Shown: one piece after another, positions 52,030 through 60,388 of the stretch
How positions within the stretch are numbered: the stretch's first letter is position 1
How the letters are laid out: every line of letters begins with the position of its first letter
Source: Minicystis rosea
GTDB taxonomy: Bacteria > Myxococcota_A > Polyangia > Polyangiales > Polyangiaceae
Assembly (NCBI GenBank): GCA_001931535.1
Contig: CP016211.1
Location: 15,701,501 to 15,765,500 of the forward strand
Direction: 5' to 3'
Length of the DNA stretch: 64,000 nt
The notes under the pieces: model-generated
Seen by the model: only the letters and a program-made list of their open reading frames with translations
The model's database searches: none
Told to the model about the DNA's origin: nothing
Translations under genes and position numbers: made by a program

Positions 52030-53040
52030 TCACCCGGACTGCACCTCGCAGCGAGCGCTCTCGAAGCCGGCCGACTTCCGGAAGAGGAAGTAAAGGCGAC
52101 CCGCGTCCTCCCAGCACATCTCGCAGGCGTCGTCGGAATCGACCTGCAAGAGGAGCCGCTCGTTGCGTTGCTCCATCGGGCTCTGCACCGGCTGCGGGTG
52201 CCCGCCGACGCGGTGCGCTGGTGTTCGATCCGTGGCGCGCTCGAAGTCCATGAGCGCCGCCTCGTAAATGCGCTTCGCGTTCTCGTCCTTCCCGAGGATC
52301 TCGCTCGCCGTTTCCAGCGGGGGAGGGGTCCAGAGCTCCTTTGCCGTGATGGCCTTTGGGTCGAAGACGTGTGCGTCGACAGCCTTCATCGGGGCGAGGG
52401 CCTTTGCAGCGTCGAAGAGCGCCAGCCGCGCGCGCGGGAGCGGTTCCGATTGGCGCCCGGCTTCCGCGCCGAAGAAGAAGGCGAGGAGCCCCTCGGGTGG
52501 GAGATCGAGATCACGCGTCACGCTCGCCGGGACATCGGCCAATCGGAGCTGGGCGACGAAGACGAGCGGACGCCCCTCGATCGTCGGCCACGCGAAGTCG
52601 GCGGGCGCATCGGGCAGGCCTCCGAGCTTCGAGCCGCCCACCGGGCACGAGCCCTTCTTCGTCGAGAGCCGAGCCGCCGGGCGGACCGCCGCGCGGAGCT
52701 TCGTCGCGTGCTCTGCCGAGAGGCCGGCGGCGCGCAGGTTCTTCTCCCACTGCTCCGGCGACGACACGCGTTTGAAGGAGATCTCCTTGCCCACGCGCGT
52801 GACCTTCGTCGCCCGGAATCCACCCAGCGGATGGGGGGCGACGACGTGCACCTCCACCCGAACGCCGACGAGCGGGCGCTCTTCCTCGGAGAAGCTCACG
52901 ACCTCCTTCAGGCCGGAAGCTCCGACCTTGAGCTCGGTCCCATCTTCGAGCCGGATCCGACCGATGCCATCGCCGTACGAGAACGAAGTGATGGTGCCAT
53001 GCTGGGGGAGCCTCGGTGCGTCCATAAGGGTTTCATGCAT
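52030..53040 (-). CDS. DUF1963 (YwqG-like) protein with N-terminal beta-barrel domain
   Basis: A 336-residue protein (start at ATG 53040 or 53025; neither has a good ribosome site). Residues ~10-65 (HGTITSFSYGDGIGRIRLED, then GTELKVGASGLK) look like a cold-shock/S1-like small barrel. The body has DUF1963 hallmarks: SKLGGLPDAPADFAWPTIEG, RPLVFVAQLRLADVP, LLAFFFGAEAG, and the C-terminal LLLQVDSDDACEMCWEDAGR, then LYFLF. DUF1963 proteins bind small ligands but have no settled role. It is soluble and cytoplasmic. The barrel fusion is less usual. Confidence 0.85.
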   Translation of the reverse strand: MHETLMDAPRLPQHGTITSFSYGDGIGRIRLEDGTELKVGASGLKEVVSFSEEERPLVGVRVEVHVVAPHPLGGFRATKVTRVGKEISFKRVSSPEQWEKNLRAAGLSAEHATKLRAAVRPAARLSTKKGSCPVGGSKLGGLPDAPADFAWPTIEGRPLVFVAQLRLADVPASVTRDLDLPPEGLLAFFFGAEAGRQSEPLPRARLALFDAAKALAPMKAVDAHVFDPKAITAKELWTPPPLETASEILGKDENAKRIYEAALMDFERATDRTPAHRVGGHPQPVQSPMEQRNERLLLQVDSDDACEMCWEDAGRLYFLFRKSAGFESARCEVQSG

Positions 53041-53202
53041 GTCGACGCGCGCGTGGGGCGTCAATCCTCGCCTGCGCCTCCTCCTCGCTACGCCCGCGGG
53101 CCGGTAGCTCGGCGAGCTCGTCGCCGCGATCGTGCGGCGCCAGTCTGGTGGCGGCACCACGAGCACGTGCACGTGACCTTCGCGCCGCCGTGAGCGGCGG
53201 GC

Positions 53203-54144
53203 TCACGCCGCGAGGCTCTCCTTCAGCAACGCGAGGCCGAACGCCCACTGGCCGTCCGGCGTGCCGAGCTTCAGCGCGCCGGCCCGCATCTGCTGGTAGA
53301 AATCGCCCAGCGACAGCGTGGTCTCGGGCGTCTCCGCGCCCGTGGCCCCCGGGTGCTTCAGCTGGCGGGCGAGGTGCAGCGAGATTGAGCCCACGAGCGC
53401 CCCCGCCAGCCGGCGGGCGTAGCGGAAGCGGTCGGGGAGCGCGGCGGCCGGCCTCTCGTCGTAGGCCGAGAGCAGGAGCAGGCAAGTGCCCTCGTCCATG
53501 CGCAGGAAGAGGGCGAGCACCGCGAGATCGTAGAAGGGGTCCATCCGCCCGGCGGTGCTCCAGTCGAGCACCAGGATCGCCTCGCCGTCGTAGATGAAGT
53601 TGGACGGGTTGAGATCGTTGTGACCGAGGACCGGGGCGCGCTCGCGGGGCGGCGGATCCCCGGCGAGCACGCGTTGGATCGCGCCGGCGGCGAAGCCCGG
53701 GAGGGCGAAGCCCGAGAGGAGACCGCCCCCGACCTGGGCGAGGAGCTCGCGGGGATCGCGCTCGGGTGCGCCATCGGGGAGGGGGAGCGCGTGGATGCGG
53801 CGCACGGTGCGGGCGAGCTGGGCGAGCGCGGCCTCGTGCGACTGCGGGCTCCGGTAGAAGACCATGAACGAGCGGTCCTCGACGAAGGCGGTCAGCACCG
53901 TGCGGCTCGCCTCGTCGGCGTAGACGACGCGCGGCGCGAGGCCTGCGCCGGCCGCGAGCCGCTCGATGTCGAGCGAGCGGCGCCATTCGCCTCCGCTCTC
54001 GCGCTCCGCGGCGATCTTGAGCACGAACGACTGGCCGGCGGCCTCGACGCGGTACACGGCGGCGCCCGAGAGGCCGTTGGCGATCCGGGTGATGGTGGTG
54101 GCGGGGCCTCTGAGGTCCGGCGGGAGGTGATCTTCGAGGGGCAT
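53203..54144 (-). CDS. APH/choline-kinase-fold phosphotransferase
   Basis: A 313-residue protein from ATG 54144. It has an N-lobe ATP site (ITRIANGLSGAAVYRVEAAG; FVLKIAAE with the nucleotide Lys), the Brenner-type catalytic loop GHNDLNPSNFIYDG and ILVLDWSTAGRMDPFYDLA, which carries the metal Asp and the substrate-side motif. This places it in the aminoglycoside phosphotransferase/choline kinase family; the substrate (small alcohol, sugar or drug) cannot be read. It is cytoplasmic. It lies just downstream of rearranged DNA but its own composition is normal. Confidence 0.88.
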   Translation of the reverse strand: MPLEDHLPPDLRGPATTITRIANGLSGAAVYRVEAAGQSFVLKIAAERESGGEWRRSLDIERLAAGAGLAPRVVYADEASRTVLTAFVEDRSFMVFYRSPQSHEAALAQLARTVRRIHALPLPDGAPERDPRELLAQVGGGLLSGFALPGFAAGAIQRVLAGDPPPRERAPVLGHNDLNPSNFIYDGEAILVLDWSTAGRMDPFYDLAVLALFLRMDEGTCLLLLSAYDERPAAALPDRFRYARRLAGALVGSISLHLARQLKHPGATGAETPETTLSLGDFYQQMRAGALKLGTPDGQWAFGLALLKESLAA

Positions 54145-54235
54145 GGCGCGGGCGCCAACGTAGCCCACAGCGGAAGGCACGCCGGCCTCGCGCGGTGGGA
54201 AAGATGCCAATCCGGGCTCGCCCGCTCCCGCTCCC

Positions 54236-54322
54236 GCGCCCGACTCGACGAAGACCTTTTCGGGCCAGGCGGCGCGCACCCCGCTGCGGGCAGCGGTGTC
54301 GGCGGACCTCACCGACTTGCAG
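54236..54322 (+). pseudogene. 87-base copied fragment of the large lipoprotein gene
   Basis: The plus strand encodes DSTKTFSGQAARTPLRAAVS and onward, matching the lipoprotein gene on the minus strand at 7574-7660. By eye the 87 bases differ at about six positions. Similarity stops abruptly on both sides. It points to a past paralogue or a recombination event here. Confidence 0.75.
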
Positions 54323-54466
54323 GCCCTCTGCAGCGAGCTTCCGCACCCAATGGTCGAGGGCTGAAGGACCGACGCCGTGACGCCGAGCAGCCTCGCTTTG
54401 CGAGCCGTAGACAGCCACAGCGGCCACGACTCGCTCCCAGAATGCACGTCCCTTTTCTCGCCCCAT
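54317..54466 (-). pseudogene. HTH relic of a transposase-associated protein
   Basis: Minus strand reads MGREKGRAFWERVVAAVAVY, then GSQSEAARRHGVGPSALDHW and VRKL, resembling the N-terminal HTH of IS66 TnpA/IS3 OrfA-like proteins. After ~50 residues it runs into the copied lipoprotein fragment. It is probably the stub of a lost insertion element gene. Confidence 0.4.
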
Positions 54467-54888
54467 GCTCGCCCCCGGAAGCGAGCGTCGACGATGGGCG
54501 CGGTGCGCTCGAGGTGTCGACGGTCGGACGGATACCGACCGACGCTTCTATCGCCGCACGATCCAACTGCCGATCTTACGAAGTGGACACTGCCCTTCCA
54601 GCACATCGCATCATCGCAGGCCGAAACGGCGGGAGTCAGAATGGATGACGCCGGCGGCCGCGACGTATTGCCGTGGTGGAAAAGAGGTGACTTCGCACGC
54701 TGTTTGCGGAGGGGAACAGCTTTTTGAAGGAGGGACCGCCGCGCGGGGCTGCGAACACCCAGGCGTTGGCAGCTCGACTCATTGCGTACTGGGCACTGTA
54801 CGCGTTAGGCAACGTGCTTGAAGGGATCGACGCCCGCCTGGGCCTTGATGCGATTCTGGATCCGCACCAGACTAGCGATCGTAGACAG

Positions 54889-55974
54889 TCACGGTCGCAC
54901 GACCGTCACCGTCGTATCCGCGGAGTTGGACTTGTCCGCGGCGTCGATCGCGACGGCCGTCACGGTGTGCCTGCCAACGCCGAACGTGGCGCCCACCGTG
55001 GTGCCACTACCGAGGTAGGTACCGCCTTCGAACCACGCGATCTCCACCAGGTCGCCGTCGAGATCGCTGCTGCCGCTGCCATCGAGGGTCACCGTCGCGG
55101 TTTCGGTCGCGGTGTCCGCAGTGACTTCTCGCGGGGGACCGGCGTCCGCAACAGGCGGTCGGCTCGTCGCCGCGCCCTCGAGGTCGAGCTGGAGATCGAG
55201 GTTCGTACCCGAGGAGAAGTGCGCGGAGAGGCCGAACCGCCCGGTGCTCGGCACGTAGACACCGGAGACGTCCTGGGCCGGGGAGAACACGAGTGACTGC
55301 TTCAGCCCGTTCACGTATCCGTTCACGAGCAAGCGAACTTGCGCGCTCGGGATCGTGAAGAGACCGTCGGTTTGACGTCCGGCGACCTCTCCATCGTTCA
55401 GGATGAAGACGTCGGTCACCTGGATCTGCGTGTCGTCGATCTCCGTGATCGTGAAGTTTGCCGGAGTGAAGTACATGAGGTTGAACGAGATCGGGCACGT
55501 GCCGCGCTCGCATCCGCCCGTGAACTTCACGTCTCCCCCGACCGCGATGGTCGTCGGCCCGTGACCCCAATAGGTCAGGGTGGCGAGGCTCCGACTGGCA
55601 TTCAGGCTCGCCTCGCTCGAATTCGGAACCCCTCCAGCCACCTTGTACCCTCGGCCCTCACTGCCGGTGGTGCACGACTCGTACTCGTACTCCTCGACGT
55701 AGGAGTCGATGGCCGCGCAGCCATACTGCGTTTCGCATACATCCGAGCACACGCTTTGGGCCTCGTCCGTGTCGTCGGCGCAGACAAAGGGGCGCGAACC
55801 ATTCGAGTAGTACGACTGCTCCTGGCATTCGCAAACACATACGTAGAGGTCGCTGCCGGCGTTCACGGCGGGGGTGATGGGGTCACAGTGCGCCCCGAGC
55901 AGCACATGTGTCGTTGCAATCATGCCGACCAGGGAAACCACTCGGCGCAGCCCTTTGAATCCGATTTCGTTCAT
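54889..55974 (-). CDS. Secreted PKD-domain protein with Cys-rich N-terminus
   Basis: ATG 55974 has GGAGG 7 bases upstream; the frame beyond it is not coding. A signal sequence (VSLVGMIATTHVLLGAHC, possible lipobox) is followed by a region with eleven Cys (VCVCECQEQSYY; CADDTDEAQSVCSDVCETQY). A beta-rich middle comes next, and a C-terminal PKD domain (PPVADAGPPREVTADTATET, then VTLDGSGSSDLDGDLVEIAW). It is 361 residues, extracellular or outer-membrane. Codon use is a little less GC-rich than most neighbours. The 11-bp repeats at 56081 lie about 110 bases upstream of its start. Confidence 0.82.
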   Translation of the reverse strand: MNEIGFKGLRRVVSLVGMIATTHVLLGAHCDPITPAVNAGSDLYVCVCECQEQSYYSNGSRPFVCADDTDEAQSVCSDVCETQYGCAAIDSYVEEYEYESCTTGSEGRGYKVAGGVPNSSEASLNASRSLATLTYWGHGPTTIAVGGDVKFTGGCERGTCPISFNLMYFTPANFTITEIDDTQIQVTDVFILNDGEVAGRQTDGLFTIPSAQVRLLVNGYVNGLKQSLVFSPAQDVSGVYVPSTGRFGLSAHFSSGTNLDLQLDLEGAATSRPPVADAGPPREVTADTATETATVTLDGSGSSDLDGDLVEIAWFEGGTYLGSGTTVGATFGVGRHTVTAVAIDAADKSNSADTTVTVVRP

Positions 55975-56695
55975 CGTACTCCTCCAACTGGGACCACTTC
56001 GAAGCTCCGCGCTCGCCGCGGATGACTGTGTGGCCGAAGCATTGGTGGCTCCAACCTGTCCAGGCGCTGGGCGCGCCCCATGAGCAATCCATGAGCGAAT
56101 CGTGAGCAGATCGTGAGCTATCGATTCCTTCGCACCTGTCCTGGCCTCGCTGGCCTCGACGCCGTTCTCGGATCGGCGCCCCCCGACCGGATGCTTCGCG
56201 ATCATTCCCCCATCCGCGATGGTCGGCACATCTCCGTCTCCTCGCCCATGGGTGTTGTGGTCAGATGCTCCAAACGCGCTTTCGACCAACGTCGAGTCGA
56301 GGCCACGAGGCCGAACGACAGGGATGCTGCGCTGCGATCCGGGCGACCGGTGATATCGTGCGTCGCGGTGACGGGCTGCAAGGGCTTCTGGTGCCGCTTC
56401 GCACAGCACAGGACTGCCATTCGCGATCCCGCTCGAACCCTCGAATGGGCTCGCGATTCATCGAGATGGCGCAATGTCGGGGGCATCGCGCTCCGGCGAC
56501 GCGTCCCTCGGTGGGTGGCCGGCGAGCAAGTGGCCAGCGGCGGAGCCGCCGAGGCTCACCGAATCGACGGCTCGCGCTGAGACCCCGCGGCGGAGCGGGC
56601 GATTTCGACGCGAATCGCATGGCGGATCGAACACTGCGCGACCGAGCGCGAGGCCGCTGCGGTGACGTGAGCCGGCGAAGGTGGGGCCGGTGTCG
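55975..56695. other. Intergenic region with phased repeats, no gene supported
   Basis: Apart from the 11-bp repeats no feature stands out. Frames on both strands (for example 56113-56580 plus, 56202-56486 minus) lack ribosome sites and coding composition. Confidence 0.4.
56081..56124. repeat. Four 11-bp phased TGAGC repeats upstream of the PKD gene
   Basis: TGAGC begins at 56081, 56092, 56103 and 56114, exactly 11 bases apart; the units TGAGCAATCCA, TGAGCGAATCG, TGAGCAGATCG and TGAGCTATCGA share TGAGC-N-AT-C. One-turn spacing about 110 bases before the PKD gene start suggests a regulator binding array. It is the second array of exactly 11-bp period in this window. Confidence 0.6.
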
Positions 56696-57517
56696 TCAGT
56701 CGAGGGTGTCCAGGTACCTCATCGACGCGATGATCCGCGCGAGCTGCTCGTTCCGCGCCTTGATGTCGATCTCGACGCGGTAATCCTTGGCGCGACCCTT
56801 GACGGCAGGCGACTTGGGGATCACCTCGCCCAGCTTGATGTCGGCGATGGCCTTGAAGGGGGTCTTCGGCTGGTAGAAGCTGCTGATGAGCAGCGGCTCC
56901 GTGTACGCGGTCAGCTTGAAGTTGGCGTACCCCTTCGCGACCAGGGCCCCGGAGAGGTTCTGGTAAAAGGCTGGATAGCCATTGGCGACGTCCGCTTTGC
57001 CACCGTAACAGGCCAAGAGCTTGATGAAGCGGACGCTCTTGGGGAGCTTGTCGACGTCGACCATGCGCTCGACCAGGGCGGTGGCGCTGAGTGTCTCGCT
57101 CGAGATGGCTTTGCCTTGGCAATCGAAGATCGAGTCGCTCCCAGGGGCGCAGTGCCCGAGGATGTACAGGGTGTACATCGAAGGATCCACCTTGGAGAGC
57201 TCGCTCAGCGCCCCGGCGTCCGCGGCTTTTGCGTCGGCCTCGGCTGCGCCGTGGGAGAGCAGGATGGGACGCTTGCGCGGCAGCTTGTTCAGCAGCGCCT
57301 GACAGTCGGTGATCTTCTTCTGGAGCTCGACGACCTGGTATTTTTCGAGGAAGGCTATCTGGTCCTGCAGCGTCTTGGTGATACCCGCGACCTGCCGGGT
57401 GGCCTCGTCGACGCGCGTTTGAATTTGCAGGGCCCACTTGTCCACCTCTGCCTTGAGCTGCGCGGCCCCCTTGCTGGTCGGCTTGAAGGGAAGGTAGACG
57501 TAGTATTGGCCAGGCAT
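56696..57517 (-). CDS. Stand-alone caspase-fold cysteine protease-like protein
   Basis: A 273-residue protein. Residues 15-75 form a helical/coiled-coil arm. The rest has the clan CD layout: PILLSHG strand (~84-90), LYILGHCAPGSDS with candidate catalytic His122, and RFIKLLACYGGKA with candidate Cys170 at the end of a strand. Similar His-Cys pairs occur in C80/CPD self-processing domains and CHAT proteases; FKLTAYTEPLL after the Cys fits the CPD-like continuation. There is no signal peptide. Low-repeat natural composition supports a real gene. It stands alone, about 720 bases from the PKD gene. A conflict or regulated-proteolysis role is inferred, unproven. Confidence 0.75.
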   Translation of the reverse strand: MPGQYYVYLPFKPTSKGAAQLKAEVDKWALQIQTRVDEATRQVAGITKTLQDQIAFLEKYQVVELQKKITDCQALLNKLPRKRPILLSHGAAEADAKAADAGALSELSKVDPSMYTLYILGHCAPGSDSIFDCQGKAISSETLSATALVERMVDVDKLPKSVRFIKLLACYGGKADVANGYPAFYQNLSGALVAKGYANFKLTAYTEPLLISSFYQPKTPFKAIADIKLGEVIPKSPAVKGRAKDYRVEIDIKARNEQLARIIASMRYLDTLD

Positions 57518-57841
57518 TCGCGCTCTCCTGTCGATCGAGTAGACCGGCTGGGGCCCGAGACGTCAAGGCTGCCCCCGGGATCCCATGCCGTGGTCGGGGT
57601 ATCATTCCCGCACACGCGTGGTCGACGGCGGGGCCGGGATCAGGATGGCGTCTGTCGGGTGGTCATGCGGCGCAGGACGTCGCCTGCGAATCGCTGGAGA
57701 ACACGTTTCCGTCAAGGCGACTCGGGACAACGCATCGACGCTGACGACGCTCTCGATGGAGGTCATGAGCACCTACGGAGGGATGGAGAAATCCGTGCCG
57801 CGCAAACCGCGCGAGTCTGACGGCTTACCCAGAATCCCCGG
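57518..57841. other. Gap without supported gene
   Basis: Nothing beyond shadow-like frames is seen; a plus-strand frame at 57585-57917 overlaps the next gene antisense and has no ribosome site. Confidence 0.35.
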
Positions 57842-58569
57842 TCAATACATCTCGTGGGATAGCGGGACGAGCACCCGGGCGCGCGACTCCACGTTCATCG
57901 CGAGCGGCGCGTCGTAGCCCGCGTCCGGCTGCCAGAAATGGAGCGCCCGCGCGTCGCCGGCGTCCTTGGCCGCGAGCACGTCCGCGCCTGTCTCGCAGAG
58001 CGGATCCTCGCCGATCAGGTCAGCCAGCGGCGCGCCGCCCACCGTGATGGATCGCGCCACCAGCACCTCCAGCGTGACCTCGGCCGGCACCTTCTCCCAC
58101 CACGAATCGATCCGCAGCCCTCGCAGCGTCACCCTGCCGCCCGCGGGGAGCTTCACGGCCCAGAAGGTCCCGCCGACCCCCTCGGCGAGCACCACCTTCG
58201 GGTGCTCGGAGAGGCGAAAGATCTGAAGCTCGGCCACCGGGGAGTCGCCGGGCGCCGGCTTGGTGTCGTGCTCGTAGGGGAAGCACGTGGGCAGCACCAT
58301 CCAGCGCGCGTCTTTGGCCGGATTTTGCAGCACCACGTCGAAGCGGTGCTCCTTCAAGGGGGGCTTGCCGTACCAGAGCCCCAGCGACCGGGCCGCGATC
58401 ACCGAGCCCGTCGTGAGCAGCGGCGCCGGCGTCGCCTGCGCCGAGGAGGCCTCCTCCGCGATGGGGGCGACCTGGGGATCGGCTCGCCCCGCGAGTGGCG
58501 GAACGGCGGGTTGGTGTGCTTGGCGCACCCCGCGAGGACGACCAGGAGAGCGAGCCACGCGCGCGTCAC
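57842..58569 (-). pseudogene. Lipoprotein gene with apparent frameshift after the signal peptide
   Basis: GTG 58569 starts a perfect lipoprotein signal (TRAWLALLVVLAGCAKH) whose frame soon turns to Arg-rich junk, while a second frame picks up from about 58510 with ADPQVAPIAEEASSAQ and then a long coherent domain (WMVLPTCFPYEH; LPAGGRVTLRGLRIDSW; LVARSITVGGAPL) to 57842. A one-base indel in the 58510-58540 stretch (CCCGCCGTTCCGCC) would join them into a ~242-residue exported protein. Either a recent inactivating indel or an assembly error. Function unknown. Confidence 0.7.
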
Positions 58570-58888
58570 CCGGGATATGCTACCCGTCTTGCGGTGGGCA
58601 GGAAACGGGGGCGCGAAGTCGAGCAACTTCTCGACCCACGGACGGCACTCGCGGCCGGCCGCGCGAAGCATCGATTGTCATCGGCAATAAACGCAGGTGC
58701 GAATGCGTTTGCGGACGCGACGTCCGAGATGTTCCTCAAACGCAGCTCCTTGACGAGACGATCCTGAGGCGTCTGTCATCTACGTCACGAGTTGGTCGAC
58801 ATCTGTGCGCGAGATTCAGACGACAACCATGGTTCTTCGAACCATCATCTCCCACGGCGAGCGCACCCAAGCCCGGGAGGGAAACATC
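58570..58888. other. Divergent intergenic region
   Basis: No gene. Relatively AT-richer patches (58675-58700 and 58795-58850) may hold promoters. Confidence 0.35.
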
Positions 58889-59212
58889 ATGATCCTGCGA
58901 TTGCGGCCGGCACTGAACAGCATCTTCTTCGTCGCGTGGCTGGCCGCCGCGGGGCTCGTCGTCGGCTTCTGCCTCGGCGGCCTCCTCGGCAATCGCCTCT
59001 TCGGCTCGCTCGGCGGCCACGGGCTCGGGGACCTGGGATACCTGTTCGGAGGTGCGCTCCTCGGGATGGTCGGTGGCATGGCCGTCGGCGTGCACGGCGT
59101 CATGGCGTGGCCGCCCCGACGGCAACTGCAGGTGGCTGGGTGGGCAGCGCTCGGCGCGGCCGTCCTCGCCGGCGTCACCGCGGTCGTCGTCAACGCGTTC
59201 GGAGGCTGGTGA
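58889..59212 (+). CDS. Small Gly-rich inner-membrane protein (107 residues)
   Basis: GGGAGGG precedes ATG 58889 by 7 bases. Three hydrophobic segments (FFVAWLAAAGLVVGFCLGGL; YLFGGALLGMVGGMAVGVHG; AALGAAVLAGVTAVVVNAFG) with Gly-rich turns. It resembles many small myxobacterial membrane proteins; no domain recognised. It may have an earlier start at 58805, but that part lacks coding character. Confidence 0.65.
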   Translation: MILRLRPALNSIFFVAWLAAAGLVVGFCLGGLLGNRLFGSLGGHGLGDLGYLFGGALLGMVGGMAVGVHGVMAWPPRRQLQVAGWAALGAAVLAGVTAVVVNAFGGW

Positions 59213-59435
59213 TCGCGCGCCGGAAATCATCCTCGTCATGCTCAGCCGGGCGTTCAGGCGCGAAGTCGGTGTGCCACCCGGCGAGTCTCGACTCATCTTC
59301 ACTGCCCGGGTTCGTTCACCCGATGGCTGGCCCTCGGGCGCGTCTCCTTGGCACCCCCTCCGGGCTCAAATCCATCGCGGGGGTAACGCCCGAGCCAGTT
59401 CCTGTCATGCGCGAGCCACGAGGACATGGCCATGC

Positions 59436-59999
59436 TTACCGCGAAGGGGCTGTCGGCGTGATTCCGCCCGCGGCTGCTGCTGCTTCGAGGGCGCTCATGG
59501 CGCTGTCGAAGCGGTCCCAAGAGCGGCGGGCGATGTCGTAAAAGTGGTTGGTGGCGCGATCGCAGCGGCCATTGGGCCACTCAATCGTGAACCATGGGCC
59601 GCCGCAGTGGATGCACTCCCCATGGCGCTCGATTGCGATCTCGTGGGGGGCGGCGGCGACGAGCTTGCCCCATACGTAGTCCATCGCATCATCGGCGAGA
59701 CGCACACATGCCGGATCCTCGAGGAACGGATGCGTAGGACATCTGGCGTCGGCGACCAACGCCACGTCGAGCACGCGCGTGAGCGACGCGCCATCGACCC
59801 GCCCGATGCGCAACACCACCCCTGAGGGCCGCGTCCGTGGCAAGGGATCGCATACCGGATCCGCGACGTCGTCCCGTGCCCGCGGCTCGCGTACATCGGC
59901 CGAGCGCCCCGCGTGCGACGTGCACCCGATCATCGCGACCGCGACGAGAAAACACACGAACCCGGCTTCGGCGAAAGAGAGGCATCTTCGCCCAGCCAT
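59436..59999 (-). CDS. Lipoprotein of unknown function (187 residues)
   Basis: GAGG lies 5 bases before ATG 59999. Lipoprotein signal: FVCFLVAVAMIGCTS. The mature domain has a CxxC pair (GECIHCGG) next to PWFTIEWPNGRCDRATNHFY, which could be a small redox or metal site. The C-terminus is Ala-rich. No family recognised. Likely exported. Confidence 0.7.
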   Translation of the reverse strand: MAGRRCLSFAEAGFVCFLVAVAMIGCTSHAGRSADVREPRARDDVADPVCDPLPRTRPSGVVLRIGRVDGASLTRVLDVALVADARCPTHPFLEDPACVRLADDAMDYVWGKLVAAAPHEIAIERHGECIHCGGPWFTIEWPNGRCDRATNHFYDIARRSWDRFDSAMSALEAAAAAGGITPTAPSR

Positions 60000-60388
60000 C
60001 TCGACCTCACGATCCATCTGGAAGTTGCCATTTCGCGCGGGCCGAGAGGGTGGCGAGCGCGATGGCGCAGAGGGCGGTGGAGCGAAGCGAGGCGTGGTCA
60101 TCCATTCGGTACAGGCGAACGGAGCTCGCGAGACGAGCTTACACCACCATGGCGGGTGCGCGAGCATGGCCGATGCCCTGTCCGATCGTGGGCAATGGAA
60201 GAGTCCCGCATGGCATCCGTGGAGGCGACATCGACGGCGGCGTGCGCCTCCCCGCGGGATGGGCGGCGGATCCGAAGATCGCCGACGACGGCATCGCTGT
60301 CGCGAACGCTCCGGAGTTGGCCGAAGCGCTCGCCCTCATGAAGCCTGGCCGGGGAGCTGGACCCGAGCGGGGAGGATCCCTGATCCGA
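60000..60388. other. Gap with a possible gene remnant
   Basis: The plus strand from about 60200 to 60380 reads naturally (GGDIDGGVRLPAGWAADPKI, then ADDGIAVANAPELAEALALM) but has no start or stop of its own in range. Probably the remnant of a lost gene. Confidence 0.35.

Larger units (their letters stand above)
54145..54888. other. Mosaic of gene fragments, no intact gene
   Basis: Contains a copied piece of the 7-11 kb lipoprotein gene, an HTH relic, and a frame at 54724-54860 (AARLIAYWALYALGNVLEGI) that reads as a stray protein fragment. No complete gene or element ends seen. Confidence 0.5.

Noticed and set aside
56113..56580. 155-residue plus-strand frame upstream of the PKD gene
   Set aside because: No ribosome site, starts inside the 11-bp repeats, and composition is not coding-like.
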